Source: an uncultured Stenotrophomonas sp.
GTDB taxonomy: Bacteria > Pseudomonadota > Gammaproteobacteria > Xanthomonadales > Xanthomonadaceae
NCBI GenBank assembly: GCA_900078405.1
Contig: FLTS01000001.1
Coordinates: 1,388,626 to 1,452,625 of the forward strand
Direction: 5' to 3'
DNA length: 64,000 nt
The position numbers and the translations under genes were made by a program. Under the pieces are notes generated by a model. That model was not told the origin of the DNA. It did no database searches and was given only the letters and a program-made list of their open reading frames with translations. Positions 23,042-34,715 of this stretch are shown here, in pieces (position 1 is the stretch's first letter; the number at the start of each line of letters is the position of its first letter).

Positions 23042-23302
23042 TCAGGCTTCCGCGACGACGCTGACGGTGCGGCGCTTCTTCGGGCCCTTCACCGTGAACT
23101 CGACCTTGCCGTCGACCAGCGCGAACAGCGTGTGGTCGCGGCCGAGGCCGACGCCGGTACCCGGGTGGAACTGGGTGCCACGCTGGCGCACGATGATGTT
23201 GCCGGCTTCGATGGCCTGGCCACCGAAGATCTTGACGCCGAGGTACTTCGGGTTGGAATCGCGGCCGTTGCGCGAGGAGCCTACGCCCTTTTTATGTGCC
23301 AT
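23042..23302 (-). CDS. rpmA: 50S ribosomal protein L27
   Basis: L27 (86 aa) lies near the peptidyl transferase centre. The N-terminus [16 protein letters not shown] and the segment [13 protein letters not shown] are typical. It is 17 nt downstream of rplU and co-transcribed with it; the operon ends at a hairpin near 22985. Confidence 0.98.
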   Translation of the reverse strand: MAHKKGVGSSRNGRDSNPKYLGVKIFGGQAIEAGNIIVRQRGTQFHPGTGVGLGRDHTLFALVDGKVEFTVKGPKKRRTVSVVAEA

Positions 23303-23319
23303 GACGGATTCTCCTTGGA

Positions 23320-23628
23320 TTAGCCGGCGATGCCGGTGATTTCGATTTCGGTGTAGTGCTGGCGGTGGCCCTGCCGCTTCATGTGGTGCTTGCGGCGGCG
23401 GAACTTGATGATGCGCACCTTGTCGGCGCGGCCGTGGGCCACGACCTTGGCGGTCACCGAAGCGCCCTTCAGGGCATCGCCGATCTTGATGCCGTCGGCA
23501 TCGCCGAGCATCAGGATGGTGTCGAACTTGATCTCGCTGCCGGCTTCGGCTTCGAGCTTCTCAACGCGGAGGGTTTCGCCCTGCGCGACGCGGTATTGCT
23601 TACCGCCGGTTACCAGCACTGCGTACAT
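23320..23628 (-). CDS. rplU: 50S ribosomal protein L21
   Basis: L21 (102 aa) binds 23S rRNA. The start [14 protein letters not shown] at 23628 is the family start; the frame stays open further upstream but that part is not L21-like. The basic segment [18 protein letters not shown] near the C-terminus is the L21 signature. It is the first gene of rplU-rpmA and has a strong promoter 63-93 nt upstream. Confidence 0.98.
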   Translation of the reverse strand: MYAVLVTGGKQYRVAQGETLRVEKLEAEAGSEIKFDTILMLGDADGIKIGDALKGASVTAKVVAHGRADKVRIIKFRRRKHHMKRQGHRQHYTEIEITGIAG

Positions 23629-23691
23629 GGGAGTGTCTCTTCTGTAGTTATTCTTGGGATCTGCCCACCATCGAGGGCGGACAGGAGCGGA

Positions 23692-23721
23692 ATTGTAGGG
23701 GCAATACCAAGCCCGGGTCAA
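23692..23721 (-). promoter_or_regulatory. Sigma70 promoter of rplU-rpmA
   Basis: On the minus strand TTGACC (23716-23721), an 18-nt spacer and TACAAT (23692-23697) give a strong promoter with a leader of about 55 nt before rplU. Confidence 0.65.
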
Positions 23722-23907
23722 GCCACTCCTGCCCGTCAAATCCCTGCCCGGACAAGGGCATGCGCGACTTCCGCGACGCCGCGCACGGGCTGGCAAATCC
23801 GGCAATTGCCCCCAAATCACAAGGCCGCTAGGCTGGTCGACTGCCGTCGGCTACGCCCCCACATCCCGTCACCTGCCCTGCCGGTGGCGACCAGCAACGG
23901 ATTCCTC

Positions 23908-26864
<2,957 letters not shown>

Positions 26865-26868
<4 letters not shown>

Positions 26869-27272
26869 GCAACCAACACAAGCAACTGGCCCGCGTGCCA
26901 ATCAGCGTGCGCTGGCGTGACATGGACTCGATGGGCCACGTCAACAACGCCAAGTACGTGTCCTATCTGGAAGAAGCACGCGTGCGCTGGATGCTGGGTG
27001 TGGAAGGCGTGTCGCTGAACGACCGCATCGTGCCGGTGGTGGCCGCCACCAACGTCAACTACCGGTTGCCGATCGTGTGGCCGAACGACATCGTCGTGGA
27101 GCTGTTCGTCGAGCGGCTGGGCAACAGCAGCGTGACCATCGGCCACCGCATCGTCGACCAGCAGGACGCCGGCAAGCTGTACTCGGACGGCAACGTGGTG
27201 GTGGTATGGATGGATGCGCAGACCGGCAGGAGTGCGCCGCTGCCGGAGGCGGTGCGCGAGGCGTCGAGCTGA
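26865..27272 (+). CDS. Acyl-CoA thioesterase, 4HBT (YbgC/FcbC-like) family
   Basis: This 135-aa hotdog-fold protein probably hydrolyses acyl-CoA thioesters. The family motif is [16 protein letters not shown] (about residues 16-31) with the acidic residues at D19/D21, then [11 protein letters not shown]. The start overlaps the uvrA stop by ATGA, so translation is coupled, although the functions seem unrelated. The substrate cannot be read from the sequence. Confidence 0.88.
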
Positions 27273-27492
27273 TCCATGGCCTCTCTCCCATCGGGGTGAG
27301 AGGGGCAGTTCGCGAACCACCGGTTCGCTGCCCTTCGGACGCCCTTGCGCCAGCGCAAGGGCCGGGGCGCGAAGCGGGGGTTGGGGCGAGGGGCGATGGA
27401 GTCCCGATGGTCAAGCATCATGGACTTCGTCCGCCCCTCCTCCGCCCCTTTTCCCGAAGGGAGAAGGGGCGAAACCACCGTGAGGCCATTCC
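27273..27492. repeat. Intergenic mosaic of inverted repeats
   Basis: This 220-nt gap has no credible gene. It contains a hairpin GCCCTTGCGC / GCGCAAGGGC (27341-27362) and an imperfect stem CGCCCCTTTTCCC / GGGAGAAGGGGCG (27443-27471). The CCGAAGGGAGAAGG part also occurs at the end of the 61719-62037 gap, so this is probably a dispersed family element. Confidence 0.5.
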
Positions 27493-27879
27493 ATGTCCCC
27501 GATATTCAAGAACAGGAATTTCTGGAAGCGCACCTTCCAGATCCTCACCTGGCTGCTGATCCTCGCCTTCATCAGCCACCCGGAACTGCGATTGCTGGTC
27601 CCGCTGCTCGATTCGCTCGGCCTGGAGCTGCTGCTGGGGCTGGCCGGCCTGCAACTGCTCGACCTGTATCAGGCACGGATCGCCCCGTTCATCGCCATGC
27701 TCACCGAGCGTGTTCTGCAACCCGCCTTCGTCGCCCTCGTCGATGCCGCCAACCACCGCAGGCTGCGCCCGGCCGGCCGCTTCCTGTGGAACCTGCTGCT
27801 GACCGGCAGCGGTTGGCCGGGGACCGCCCTCGCGTTCAAACTGTCCACGCTGCACGTGTCGGCGCGGCCCCCGGCCTGA
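27493..27879 (+). CDS. Small hydrophobic protein of unknown function
   Basis: The 128-aa product has two or three hydrophobic stretches (ILTWLLILAFI, LRLLVPLLDSLGLELLLGLAGL, FIAMLTERVL) and is likely an inner-membrane protein. No family was recognised. The ATG at 27493 follows a GAAACCACCGTGAGG leader with a weak ribosome-binding site. A perfect hairpin terminator follows the stop, which supports a real transcription unit. Composition is like that of its neighbours. Confidence 0.6.
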   Translation: MSPIFKNRNFWKRTFQILTWLLILAFISHPELRLLVPLLDSLGLELLLGLAGLQLLDLYQARIAPFIAMLTERVLQPAFVALVDAANHRRLRPAGRFLWNLLLTGSGWPGTALAFKLSTLHVSARPPA

Positions 27880-27911
27880 TCCGGACACCAGCCGTTTCCT
27901 GGCGCCACAAA

Positions 27912-27940
27912 GACGAAGGGCCGCAATGCGGCCCTTCGTC
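27912..27940. terminator. Bidirectional terminator
   Basis: A perfect stem of 13 bp (GACGAAGGGCCGC with GCGGCCCTTCGTC) and a 3-nt loop lies between two convergent genes ending at 27879 and 27962, flanked by short A/T tracts on both sides. Confidence 0.75.
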
Positions 27941-27961
27941 GTTTCCCGTGCTGCAGCGCGC

Positions 27962-29554
27962 TCAGTTTTCCGACAGCGGCTTGCGCGGCATCTTCTCCTC
28001 GCGCATCGCCGCGTTGTAGACGAACGAGGCGACGATGGCCGCGGCCTGTTTCAGGTCTTCCGGCTCGGCATGGTCCCAGGTGTCCAGATTGGAGTGGTGG
28101 ACGTTGCTGAAGTAGTCCAGCCGGTCCTGGATGAACTGGAAGCCCGGCAGGCCAACACGGTCGAAGCTGATATGGTCGGTGCTGCCGGTGTTGCGACTGG
28201 CCACGGTGGTGGCGCCGACGTCGTTGAACGGCTTCAGCCACGCCTCGAAGATCGGCATCGCCGCCATGTTTTCCTGCGCGTAGATGCCGCGGAAGCGGCC
28301 CGAGCCGTTGTCCATGTTGAAATACGCCGAGAACTTCTCGTAGTCACGCAGCTTCTGCAGCGGGCCGGTCGGTTCGCGCAGCGAGGCCGGCAATGCCTTC
28401 TGCGCCGGGTCGGCCGGCTCCGGGTAATGCGCGAAGTGCCGGGCCACGTAGGCCTGCGAGCCGATCAGGCCCTGTTCCTCGCCGCTCCACAGCGCCACGC
28501 GGATGGTGCGCCGGGGCTTGGCGCCCACCGCCTTGAGGATGCGCATGGCCTCCATCATCACCGCCACGCCGGCGGCGTTGTCGGCCGCACCGGTGCCGGT
28601 ATGCCAGGAATCCATGTGCGCGCCCAGCATCACGATCTCGTCGGCCTTGCTGCTGCCGCGGATCTCGGCCAGCGTGTTGTTGCCGGGCTGGTCGGTCTCG
28701 TCGGTGAAGCGCGCATCGACGTTGACCCGCAGCTTCACCGGCTGCTTGCGCTCGACCGCGCGCGCCAGCTGGTTGTAGTGCTCGGCAATCATCGCCAACT
28801 CGGGGATGCCCACCGGCTCGCCGGTCTTGCGCGAACCGCCGCCGCCGACACGGATGATGCCGTTGTCCCAACCACTGATACTGATCGCCGCCAGCGCGCC
28901 CTCCTCGGCGAAGAAGGTGTTGGTGGCGCGCACCAGCTCCTGGCGCTCGCCGAATTCCTTGAGCCGCTTAGCGCGCTCCTTGCTCGTGTCCTTCGGGATG
29001 GCGAACTGCTGCAGGCCCTCCAGCGAGGTGGCGTCATGGCGGTGCGAATCGGCCTCGGTGCCGCGTTTGTACTCGCGCGCGTCACCCAGCAGCAGAATCT
29101 TGCCGCGCAACTGGCCCTTGTACTTCTCCAGGTCGGCCAGCTTCTTGATGTCGACCTTGACCACCTCGCCTTCCACGGCGCCATTGGTGCCGGGCGTCCA
29201 CGCCTTGGGCAGCGCGTACAGCTGGGTCACGCGCGGCTCCAGCATCTCCACGCTGGCCGAATCGAACTCCCAGCCGCGGCCGAAGTCTTCGAACGCCTCG
29301 TCATGCACGTTGGCAAGGCCCCACTCGGTAAACTTCTGCCGGGTCCAGGCATTGGCCTGCGCCATTGCCGGCGAGTTGGTCAGGCGCGGACCGATGGTTT
29401 CGGTGAGGTGGGAGAACGTATCCATCACCTGCGAACGGTGGAAGGCCTCATGGCGGATCTTGCCCACCATGTCCAGATCCACCGGCTCGGCCGCCTGCGC
29501 GCCGCCGGCGAACGCCAGCCCCAACCCCAATGACAGCAAACCCCGCTTGATCAT
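27962..29554 (-). CDS. M28-family zinc metallopeptidase, exported
   Basis: This protein of about 530 aa has a signal peptide (cleavage after GGAQA) and an M28 aminopeptidase/carboxypeptidase-like domain. A protease-associated domain lies in the middle (about 120-260). Di-zinc ligands are suggested by GAHMDSWHTGTGAADNAAG (His, Asp), SGEEQGLIGS (Glu pair), FNMDNGSGRF (Asp) and the late STDHISF / SNVHHSNLDTWDH His. The ATG at 29554 is used; the codon just before it is GTG and gives a start one residue longer. It likely acts in the periplasm on peptides. Confidence 0.9.
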   Translation of the reverse strand: MIKRGLLSLGLGLAFAGGAQAAEPVDLDMVGKIRHEAFHRSQVMDTFSHLTETIGPRLTNSPAMAQANAWTRQKFTEWGLANVHDEAFEDFGRGWEFDSASVEMLEPRVTQLYALPKAWTPGTNGAVEGEVVKVDIKKLADLEKYKGQLRGKILLLGDAREYKRGTEADSHRHDATSLEGLQQFAIPKDTSKERAKRLKEFGERQELVRATNTFFAEEGALAAISISGWDNGIIRVGGGGSRKTGEPVGIPELAMIAEHYNQLARAVERKQPVKLRVNVDARFTDETDQPGNNTLAEIRGSSKADEIVMLGAHMDSWHTGTGAADNAAGVAVMMEAMRILKAVGAKPRRTIRVALWSGEEQGLIGSQAYVARHFAHYPEPADPAQKALPASLREPTGPLQKLRDYEKFSAYFNMDNGSGRFRGIYAQENMAAMPIFEAWLKPFNDVGATTVASRNTGSTDHISFDRVGLPGFQFIQDRLDYFSNVHHSNLDTWDHAEPEDLKQAAAIVASFVYNAAMREEKMPRKPLSEN

Positions 29555-29708
29555 CACTTCCCCCGGCCCCTGGCCGATCGTGGCAAAGACCCGAGTCTAG
29601 CCAGCGGTACGGGCACCCGAGCCGGCCAATGGTCATGGTCGCACGGTGCCATCCGCCAAACGCATGATGCAGGTCGGCGCTACGTCCTCGACGCTTCATA
29701 TCCATGCC

Positions 29709-29727
29709 GTCGGGGCGTAGCCCCGAC
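29709..29727. repeat. Short palindrome GTCGGGG...CCCCGAC
   Basis: A 7-bp stem with a CGTAG loop lies next to the nitrilase-family gene end. A diverged relative (GTCGGGTGTGTACCCCCGAC) is at 33171-33190 after gluQRS. Confidence 0.5.
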
Positions 29728-29735
29728 CTGCCCTC

Positions 29736-30617
29736 TCAGGCGCGCTCCACCACCGCGCGTTGCAGCGCCGGTTGCCACTGCCCCGGCCAGTCGCGGTCAT
29801 TGGCCACCTGCGCCTGCGCACGACTGGCCTCGAACGCGGCGAAATCCAGCTCCGCCACCGCCCACGCCTGTCCCCCGGCGGTCTGCGCCAACACGCCGTC
29901 GGCGGGAAAGCCACGGTCCATCGGCGCATACACCATCGCCTGCCCGGTGTTGACGTCCAGCGCCGGGCTCCAGCTGGCCCGTCCCGCGGTCACCGCCTTC
30001 GCCACGAACAGGCGGTTCTCCAGCGCGCGCGCCAGGCAGCCCACGTGCACGCGGGTGGCGCCGGCCTCGGTATCGGTGCAGCTGGGCACCACCAGCAGCC
30101 GCGCGCCGGCCTCGCATTGCGCACGCACCGGCAACGGAAACTCGCTGTCGTAGCAGACCGCCACCCCGGCGCGGATGCCGTCCACCTCGAACACCTTCAG
30201 GGCATCGCCCGCCTCGATCAGCCCCGTGGCCTTTTCGAAACCGGTCAGCTGCAGCTTGTCCTGCCACAGCTGCACACCTTGCGGGGTGAACCAGTCGCAG
30301 CGGTTGCGGTAACGGCCACCGCCGACATCGAGCAGGAAGGTGCCCGCCACCACGTGCATGTCCAGCTCGCGGGCAAGCCCGGTGAACAGCGCCAGCCATG
30401 CTTGCCGGTAGCGCTGGATCGCCGCCAGCGAAGCCGGCAGGTCGCCCGGAACCGGGGGTTCGAATGTCGCGGCCAGCTCAAGCGACAGGTATTCGGGCAG
30501 TACCGCAATGCGCGCACCGGCGGCGGCGGCCTCGGCCAGCACCTGCCGCTGGTGCCGGGCGAAGGCATCGAAATCGGCAGGCGCGCCGATTTCGTAACGG
30601 GCGACGGCGATCTTCAT
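29736..30617 (-). CDS. Carbon-nitrogen hydrolase (nitrilase superfamily)
   Basis: This 293-aa enzyme has the nitrilase-superfamily triad: E42 (VLPEYLSLE), K121 (QDKLQLTGFE) and C155 (VAVCYDSEFP). It probably hydrolyses an amide or carbamoyl group; the exact substrate is not evident. The start overlaps the stop of a GNAT acetyltransferase gene (ATGA), so the two are co-translated and may act on the same metabolite. It ends just before a small palindrome. Confidence 0.92.
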   Translation of the reverse strand: MKIAVARYEIGAPADFDAFARHQRQVLAEAAAAGARIAVLPEYLSLELAATFEPPVPGDLPASLAAIQRYRQAWLALFTGLARELDMHVVAGTFLLDVGGGRYRNRCDWFTPQGVQLWQDKLQLTGFEKATGLIEAGDALKVFEVDGIRAGVAVCYDSEFPLPVRAQCEAGARLLVVPSCTDTEAGATRVHVGCLARALENRLFVAKAVTAGRASWSPALDVNTGQAMVYAPMDRGFPADGVLAQTAGGQAWAVAELDFAAFEASRAQAQVANDRDWPGQWQPALQRAVVERA

Positions 30618-31219
30618 GTGGCGGGCTCCAGCGTGCGGGTCCAGAACGTGAGTGGGTGCAACACTTCGCCGCGCCCGGTTTCCCGCCAGTGCAGCTGCAT
30701 GGTCATGCCTGGCCGGCGTGCGTAGCCGCGCTTGTGCCAGAACGCGTCGTTGTCGCGGTGGCCGGGCGGGCGGCGCGGGTCGTCGGCTTCACGGTCCACC
30801 GCGCAGAACGCGGTCATCACGAACCGGCCCAGGGCCCGCGCATGCGCTTCGCGTGCATCGAAGAACGCGTGGCCGATGCCGCGTCCGCGCCACGCCGGCA
30901 ACAGCACCGACTCGCCGAAATAGAACACCTGCGCCGGGTCGATGCCCGCGGCCTCGAACGGCTGGCGGAACGCCGGGCCGTTGTCAAGCAGCGGCAACCC
31001 GGTCGAGGCGCCGACGACTTCGCCACCGGCGCGGGCGACCACGCACACCGCATCCGCCGTGGCGGCATAGTCGGCCAGGTAGTCGCGCTCGTAGTCCAGG
31101 CTGCCTTCGTACAGGTAGGGCCAGGCGTTGAACACGCCGATGCGCAGGCGCGCCACGTCATCCAGCAGCGGCAGCAGTTCGGAGCCGCGCAGGGCGGTGA
31201 CGGTGAACGTGTATTCCAT
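30614..31219 (-). CDS. GNAT-family N-acetyltransferase
   Basis: The 201-aa protein has a GNAT core: beta strand AVCVVARAGGEVVGAST, then the acetyl-CoA binding loop VLLPAWRGRGIGHAFFDARE (the RGRGIG form of Q/RxxGxG/A). The C-terminal FWHKRGYARRPGM resembles the common F..GF segment. It overlaps the downstream carbon-nitrogen hydrolase gene by 4 nt. In some GNAT-nitrilase pairs the two form one enzyme or act on one substrate; that relation is an inference here. Confidence 0.88.
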   Translation of the reverse strand: MEYTFTVTALRGSELLPLLDDVARLRIGVFNAWPYLYEGSLDYERDYLADYAATADAVCVVARAGGEVVGASTGLPLLDNGPAFRQPFEAAGIDPAQVFYFGESVLLPAWRGRGIGHAFFDAREAHARALGRFVMTAFCAVDREADDPRRPPGHRDNDAFWHKRGYARRPGMTMQLHWRETGRGEVLHPLTFWTRTLEPAT

Positions 31220-31238
31220 CCGCAGATTCTAGCTGTGC

Positions 31239-31266
31239 AAAAAAATACCCGGCACATGGCCGGGCA
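31239..31266 (-). terminator. Rho-independent terminator of htpX
   Basis: On the minus strand GCCCGGCCATGTGCCGGGTA is followed by a run of T residues, starting about 30 nt after the htpX stop codon. Confidence 0.85.
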
Positions 31267-31294
31267 TTCTGTTGCAGCAAAACCGGCAGGCCGC

Positions 31295-32158
31295 TCAGGC
31301 CACGGTCGAAGAACGCAGCGCGGCGATGCGCTCTTCCAGCGGCGGGTGGCTGAGGAACAGCTTCTTCGCGGTGGAGCCGGCGATGCCGAAGGCGGCGATC
31401 TGGTTCGGCAGCGTGCTCTGGCCGTGGTTGAGCTTGAGCCGCTCCAGCGCGGCGATCATCTTCTGGCGGCCGGCGAACTGCGCGCCACCGGCATCGGCGC
31501 GAAACTCGCGGTGGCGCGAGAACCACATCGCGATCATCGTCGCGAACAGGCCGAACACCATCTCCAGCACGAACACAATGATGTAGTAGGCGAAGCCGCG
31601 GCCGCTGTCGCGGTTGCCCGACAAGGCGCTGTCGATGACGCCACCGACCACGCGCGCCAGCACGATCACGAAGGTGTTCAGTACGCCCTGCAGCAGCGCC
31701 ATCGTGATCATGTCGCCGTTGGCGACGTGGGCGATCTCGTGGCCCAGCACCGCCTCGGCCTCGTCCTCGCTCATGTTGTGCAGCAGGCCGGTGGATACCG
31801 CCACCAGCGCGTTGTTGCGGTTGGCGCCGGTGGCGAAGGCGTTGATCTCCGGCGCGTCGTAGACCGCCACTTCCGGCATGCCGATGCCAGCCAGCTGCGC
31901 CTGTCGCGCCACCGTGTCCAGCAGCCAGCGCTCGGTGGGGTTGCGCGGCTGGGTGATGACCACCGCGCCGGTGCCGCGCTTGGCCATGAACTTGGACAGC
32001 AGCAGGGAGATGATGGAACCGCCGAAACCGAAGATCGCCGCCATCACCAGCAGACCGCTCATCTGCGTGGAATTGACGCCGAGGATGGACATCACCACGC
32101 TGGCCAGCATCAGCACGGCAAGGTTGGTCAGCAGGAACAGGCCGATACGGGTAAACAT
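31295..32158 (-). CDS. htpX: Membrane zinc protease HtpX
   Basis: HtpX (287 aa) is an inner-membrane M48 protease that degrades misfolded membrane proteins together with FtsH. The N-terminus has two membrane segments, then the catalytic HEIAH ([11 protein letters not shown]) and the third ligand region [15 protein letters not shown]. Two more hydrophobic stretches lie between them. The length matches E. coli HtpX. It is divergent from gluQRS across a 66-nt gap. Confidence 0.97.
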   Translation of the reverse strand: MFTRIGLFLLTNLAVLMLASVVMSILGVNSTQMSGLLVMAAIFGFGGSIISLLLSKFMAKRGTGAVVITQPRNPTERWLLDTVARQAQLAGIGMPEVAVYDAPEINAFATGANRNNALVAVSTGLLHNMSEDEAEAVLGHEIAHVANGDMITMALLQGVLNTFVIVLARVVGGVIDSALSGNRDSGRGFAYYIIVFVLEMVFGLFATMIAMWFSRHREFRADAGGAQFAGRQKMIAALERLKLNHGQSTLPNQIAAFGIAGSTAKKLFLSHPPLEERIAALRSSTVA

Positions 32159-32224
32159 GCGAAGGAATCCGTAAGTAATGGATAATCGGGGCGAATTTGA
32201 GGTGCGAGCGGAACGATTTCAAGC

Positions 32225-33139
32225 GTGAACGTGACCGGCGATTCAGCTTTGCCGCCAGCGGCCGGCTACCGCGGCCGCTTTGCCCCCTCGCCCACCGGCC
32301 CGCTGCATCCGGGCTCGATGCTGGCCGCCTTCGGCAGCTGGCTGCTGGCCCGGCATGCCGGCGGGCAATGGCTGGTGCGCATCGAGGACGTGGACGGCCC
32401 GCGCGAGGTGGCCGGCGCCGCGGCATCGCAACTGGCCACGCTGGCCGCCTTCGGCCTGCACCCGGACGAACCGGTGCACTACCAGAGCCGCCGCCACGCG
32501 CTGTACCGGGTCGCCGTCGAACAGCTGTTGCAGCAGGGCAAGGCCTTCCCTTGCCATTGCAGCCGCGCCGACCTTGCCGGCCAACAGGGTATCCACCGCC
32601 ATTGCGTGGCCCGGCCGCCGCGCCCGCAGCCGGCCATCCGCCTGCGCGTGGCCGACGGCAGCGCCATCGCCTTCGACGATGGCCTGCAAGGGTGCTTCGC
32701 GCAGGCCGTGGACCGCGACGTCGGCGACTTCGTGCTGCTGCGTGCCGACGGCTGCTGGGCCTACCAGCTGGCGGTGGTGGTGGACGATGCCGGACAGGGC
32801 ATCAGCGACGTGGTGCGCGGCGCCGACCTGCTCGACTCCACGCCGCGGCAGATCCTGCTGCAACGCGCGCTGGGCCTGCCCACGCCGCGCTACCTGCACC
32901 TGCCGCTGCTGCTGGATGCACAGGGCGACAAGCTGTCCAAGTCGCTGGCCGCACAGCCGGTGGACGCCACCGACCCGCTGCCGACGCTGCGCTGGCTGTG
33001 GCGGGCGCTCGGCCAGCCGGCAGCGGCGCTGGAGGACGCCGCCACCCTGCCGGAGCTGTTGCAGCACGCCGTCGCCGCGTTCCAGCCGCAACGCCTGCGC
33101 CGCGAGTCGATCACCGCGGGCGGGACGCCATTCCCGTAG
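32225..33139 (+). CDS. gluQRS: Glutamyl-Q tRNA(Asp) synthetase
   Basis: GluQRS (304 aa) attaches glutamate to queuosine in the anticodon of tRNA-Asp. It resembles the catalytic domain of GluRS without an anticodon-binding domain: [15 protein letters not shown] (HIGH region), zinc ligands in CHCSRADL...HCVAR and a KLSKS variant. The GTG at 32225 is the longest start; a second GTG at 32231 is possible, and no ATG is nearby. The queuosine pathway gene queG is also in this window (43 kb). Confidence 0.94.
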   Translation: MNVTGDSALPPAAGYRGRFAPSPTGPLHPGSMLAAFGSWLLARHAGGQWLVRIEDVDGPREVAGAAASQLATLAAFGLHPDEPVHYQSRRHALYRVAVEQLLQQGKAFPCHCSRADLAGQQGIHRHCVARPPRPQPAIRLRVADGSAIAFDDGLQGCFAQAVDRDVGDFVLLRADGCWAYQLAVVVDDAGQGISDVVRGADLLDSTPRQILLQRALGLPTPRYLHLPLLLDAQGDKLSKSLAAQPVDATDPLPTLRWLWRALGQPAAALEDAATLPELLQHAVAAFQPQRLRRESITAGGTPFP

Positions 33140-33170
33140 ATCGGCCCCAACGCTGTTGGCCACCCGAAGC

Positions 33171-33190
33171 GTCGGGTGTGTACCCCCGAC
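33171..33190. repeat. Short palindrome GTCGGG...CCCGAC
   Basis: This is a 6-7-bp stem in the 114-nt gap between gluQRS and phaB, related to the one at 29709. Confidence 0.4.
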
Positions 33191-33253
33191 CTACGAACCG
33201 CCAGCGCCTTCACATAGAATCGAATGCCCCCGCGTCTTCGCCTGGAACAGCCC

Positions 33254-33997
33254 ATGACGACACCCCGCATCGCACTGGTCACCGGCGGCACCGGCGGCAT
33301 TGGCACCGCGATCTGCCAGCGCCTTGCCGACCAGGGCCACCGGGTCGCCACCAATTACCGCAATGCCGAGAAGGCGCAACACTGGCAGCAGCGCATGCGC
33401 GAGCAGGGCTATGACGTCGCGCTGTTCCCCGGCGACGTATCCGCCCCGGAAAGCGGCAAGGCGCTGGTGCAGGCGGTCGAAGAGGCGCTGGGGCCGGTGG
33501 AGATACTGGTCAACAACGCCGGCATCACCCGCGACACCACCTTCCACCGCATGAGCCCGGAGCAGTGGCACGAGGTCATCAACACCAACCTCAACTCGGT
33601 GTTCAACGTCACCCGCCCGGTCATCGAGGGCATGCGCCGGCGCGGCTGGGGCCGGGTGATCCAGATCAGCTCGATCAATGGGCTGAAGGGCCAGTACGGC
33701 CAGGCCAACTACGCTGCGGCCAAGGCCGGCATGCACGGCTTCACCATCTCGCTGGCGCGCGAGAACGCCGGCTTTGGCATCACCGTCAACACCATTTCGC
33801 CCGGCTACGTCGCCACCGACATGGTGATGGCGGTGCCGGAGGAAGTGCGCGCCAAGATCATCGCCGACATCCCCACCGGGCGCCTGGGCAAGCCGGAGGA
33901 GATCGCCTACGCGGTGGCCTTCCTGGTCGCCGAGGAGGCGGCGTGGATCACCGGCTCCAACCTGGACATCAACGGCGGCCACCACATGGGCTGGTGA
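33254..33997 (+). CDS. phaB: Acetoacetyl-CoA reductase (SDR family)
   Basis: PhaB (247 aa) reduces acetoacetyl-CoA to 3-hydroxybutyryl-CoA with NADPH, the second step toward polyhydroxybutyrate. It is a short-chain dehydrogenase with TGGTGGIG at the N-terminus, NNAG, catalytic S139/S140 (QISSING), Y153 and K157 (ANYAAAKAG), and the PhaB-like IPTGRLGKPEEIA and GGHHMGW end. The ATG at 33254 is preferred over an upstream frame start at 33224 because MTTPRIALVTGG is the usual beginning. The polymer regulator phaR follows; no phaC or phaA is in the window. Confidence 0.93.
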   Translation: MTTPRIALVTGGTGGIGTAICQRLADQGHRVATNYRNAEKAQHWQQRMREQGYDVALFPGDVSAPESGKALVQAVEEALGPVEILVNNAGITRDTTFHRMSPEQWHEVINTNLNSVFNVTRPVIEGMRRRGWGRVIQISSINGLKGQYGQANYAAAKAGMHGFTISLARENAGFGITVNTISPGYVATDMVMAVPEEVRAKIIADIPTGRLGKPEEIAYAVAFLVAEEAAWITGSNLDINGGHHMGW

Positions 33998-34004
33998 CGG
34001 CGGT

Positions 34005-34020
34005 CATGCTGCGCAGCATG
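34005..34020. promoter_or_regulatory. 16-bp perfect palindrome upstream of phaR
   Basis: CATGCTGCGCAGCATG is a perfect dyad 8 nt after the phaB stop. A partial copy (CATGCTGCGCAT) occurs at about 34108. PhaR proteins often repress their own gene through TGC-rich dyads, so an operator role is plausible but unproven. Confidence 0.35.
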
Positions 34021-34141
34021 GCCGGGCCTGCCGTGCAGCACGAATACCGTTTCCCCACGGCCCGCAACCCGTACTTATGGCGGTTGCAAGCCCTGCTGCA
34101 CTGCGCCATGCTGCGCATCTACCGTGACGAGTGACTGCTTA

Positions 34142-34651
34142 ATGGCTGCGACCCGCATCATCAAGAAGTATCCCAACCGGCGGCTCTACGACACCGAGAT
34201 TTCCAGCTACATCACCATCGAGGACGTGCGCCAGCTGATCCTGGACGGCGAAGACTTCGAGGTGCGCGACGCCAAGAGCGGCGACGACCTGACCCGCTCG
34301 GTGCTGTTGCAGATCATCGCCGACAAGGAACAGGACGGCGAGCCGATGCTGTCCACGCAGTTGCTGAGCCAGTTGATCCGCTTCTACGGTGACTCGTTGC
34401 AGGGCTTCATGGGCAACTACCTGGAGCGCAGCATGCAGGTGTTCCTCGACCAGCAGCAGCAGTTCCGCCAGCAAATGGGCAACCTGCTCGGGCAGACGCC
34501 GTGGGCGATGATGAACCAGCTCACCGAGCGCAACCTGGAGCTGTGGCAGGAATTCCAGCGTAGCATGGGCGCCGGCTTCGGCCGCCCGCAGCCGGGCACC
34601 AAGCCGCCGGAACCACCGCCGCCGGGCGACAAGCGCCGCGGCAGCCGCTGA
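34142..34651 (+). CDS. phaR: Polyhydroxyalkanoate synthesis repressor PhaR
   Basis: PhaR (169 aa) is a DNA- and PHB-binding regulator that controls phasin and PHA genes. The N-terminal DNA-binding domain is seen in RIIKKYPNRRLYDTEISSYIT, followed by PHB-accumulation regulatory repeats (LLQIIADKEQDGEP, FYGDSLQGFMGNYLERSM) and a Pro-rich tail. The ATG at 34142 is used because it begins MAATRIIKKYPN. It lies 144 nt downstream of phaB. Confidence 0.95.
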   Translation: MAATRIIKKYPNRRLYDTEISSYITIEDVRQLILDGEDFEVRDAKSGDDLTRSVLLQIIADKEQDGEPMLSTQLLSQLIRFYGDSLQGFMGNYLERSMQVFLDQQQQFRQQMGNLLGQTPWAMMNQLTERNLELWQEFQRSMGAGFGRPQPGTKPPEPPPPGDKRRGSR

Positions 34652-34659
34652 GATACATG

Positions 34660-34687
34660 AAGGCCGACGCCAGCGTCGGCCTTCTTC
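34660..34687 (+). terminator. Terminator of phaR
   Basis: The stem AAGGCCGACGC / GCGTCGGCCTT is followed by CTTCGTT, just after the phaR stop. Confidence 0.75.
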
Positions 34688-34715
34688 GTTCCGGGATGTG
34701 GGAAGGCTTGAACAC

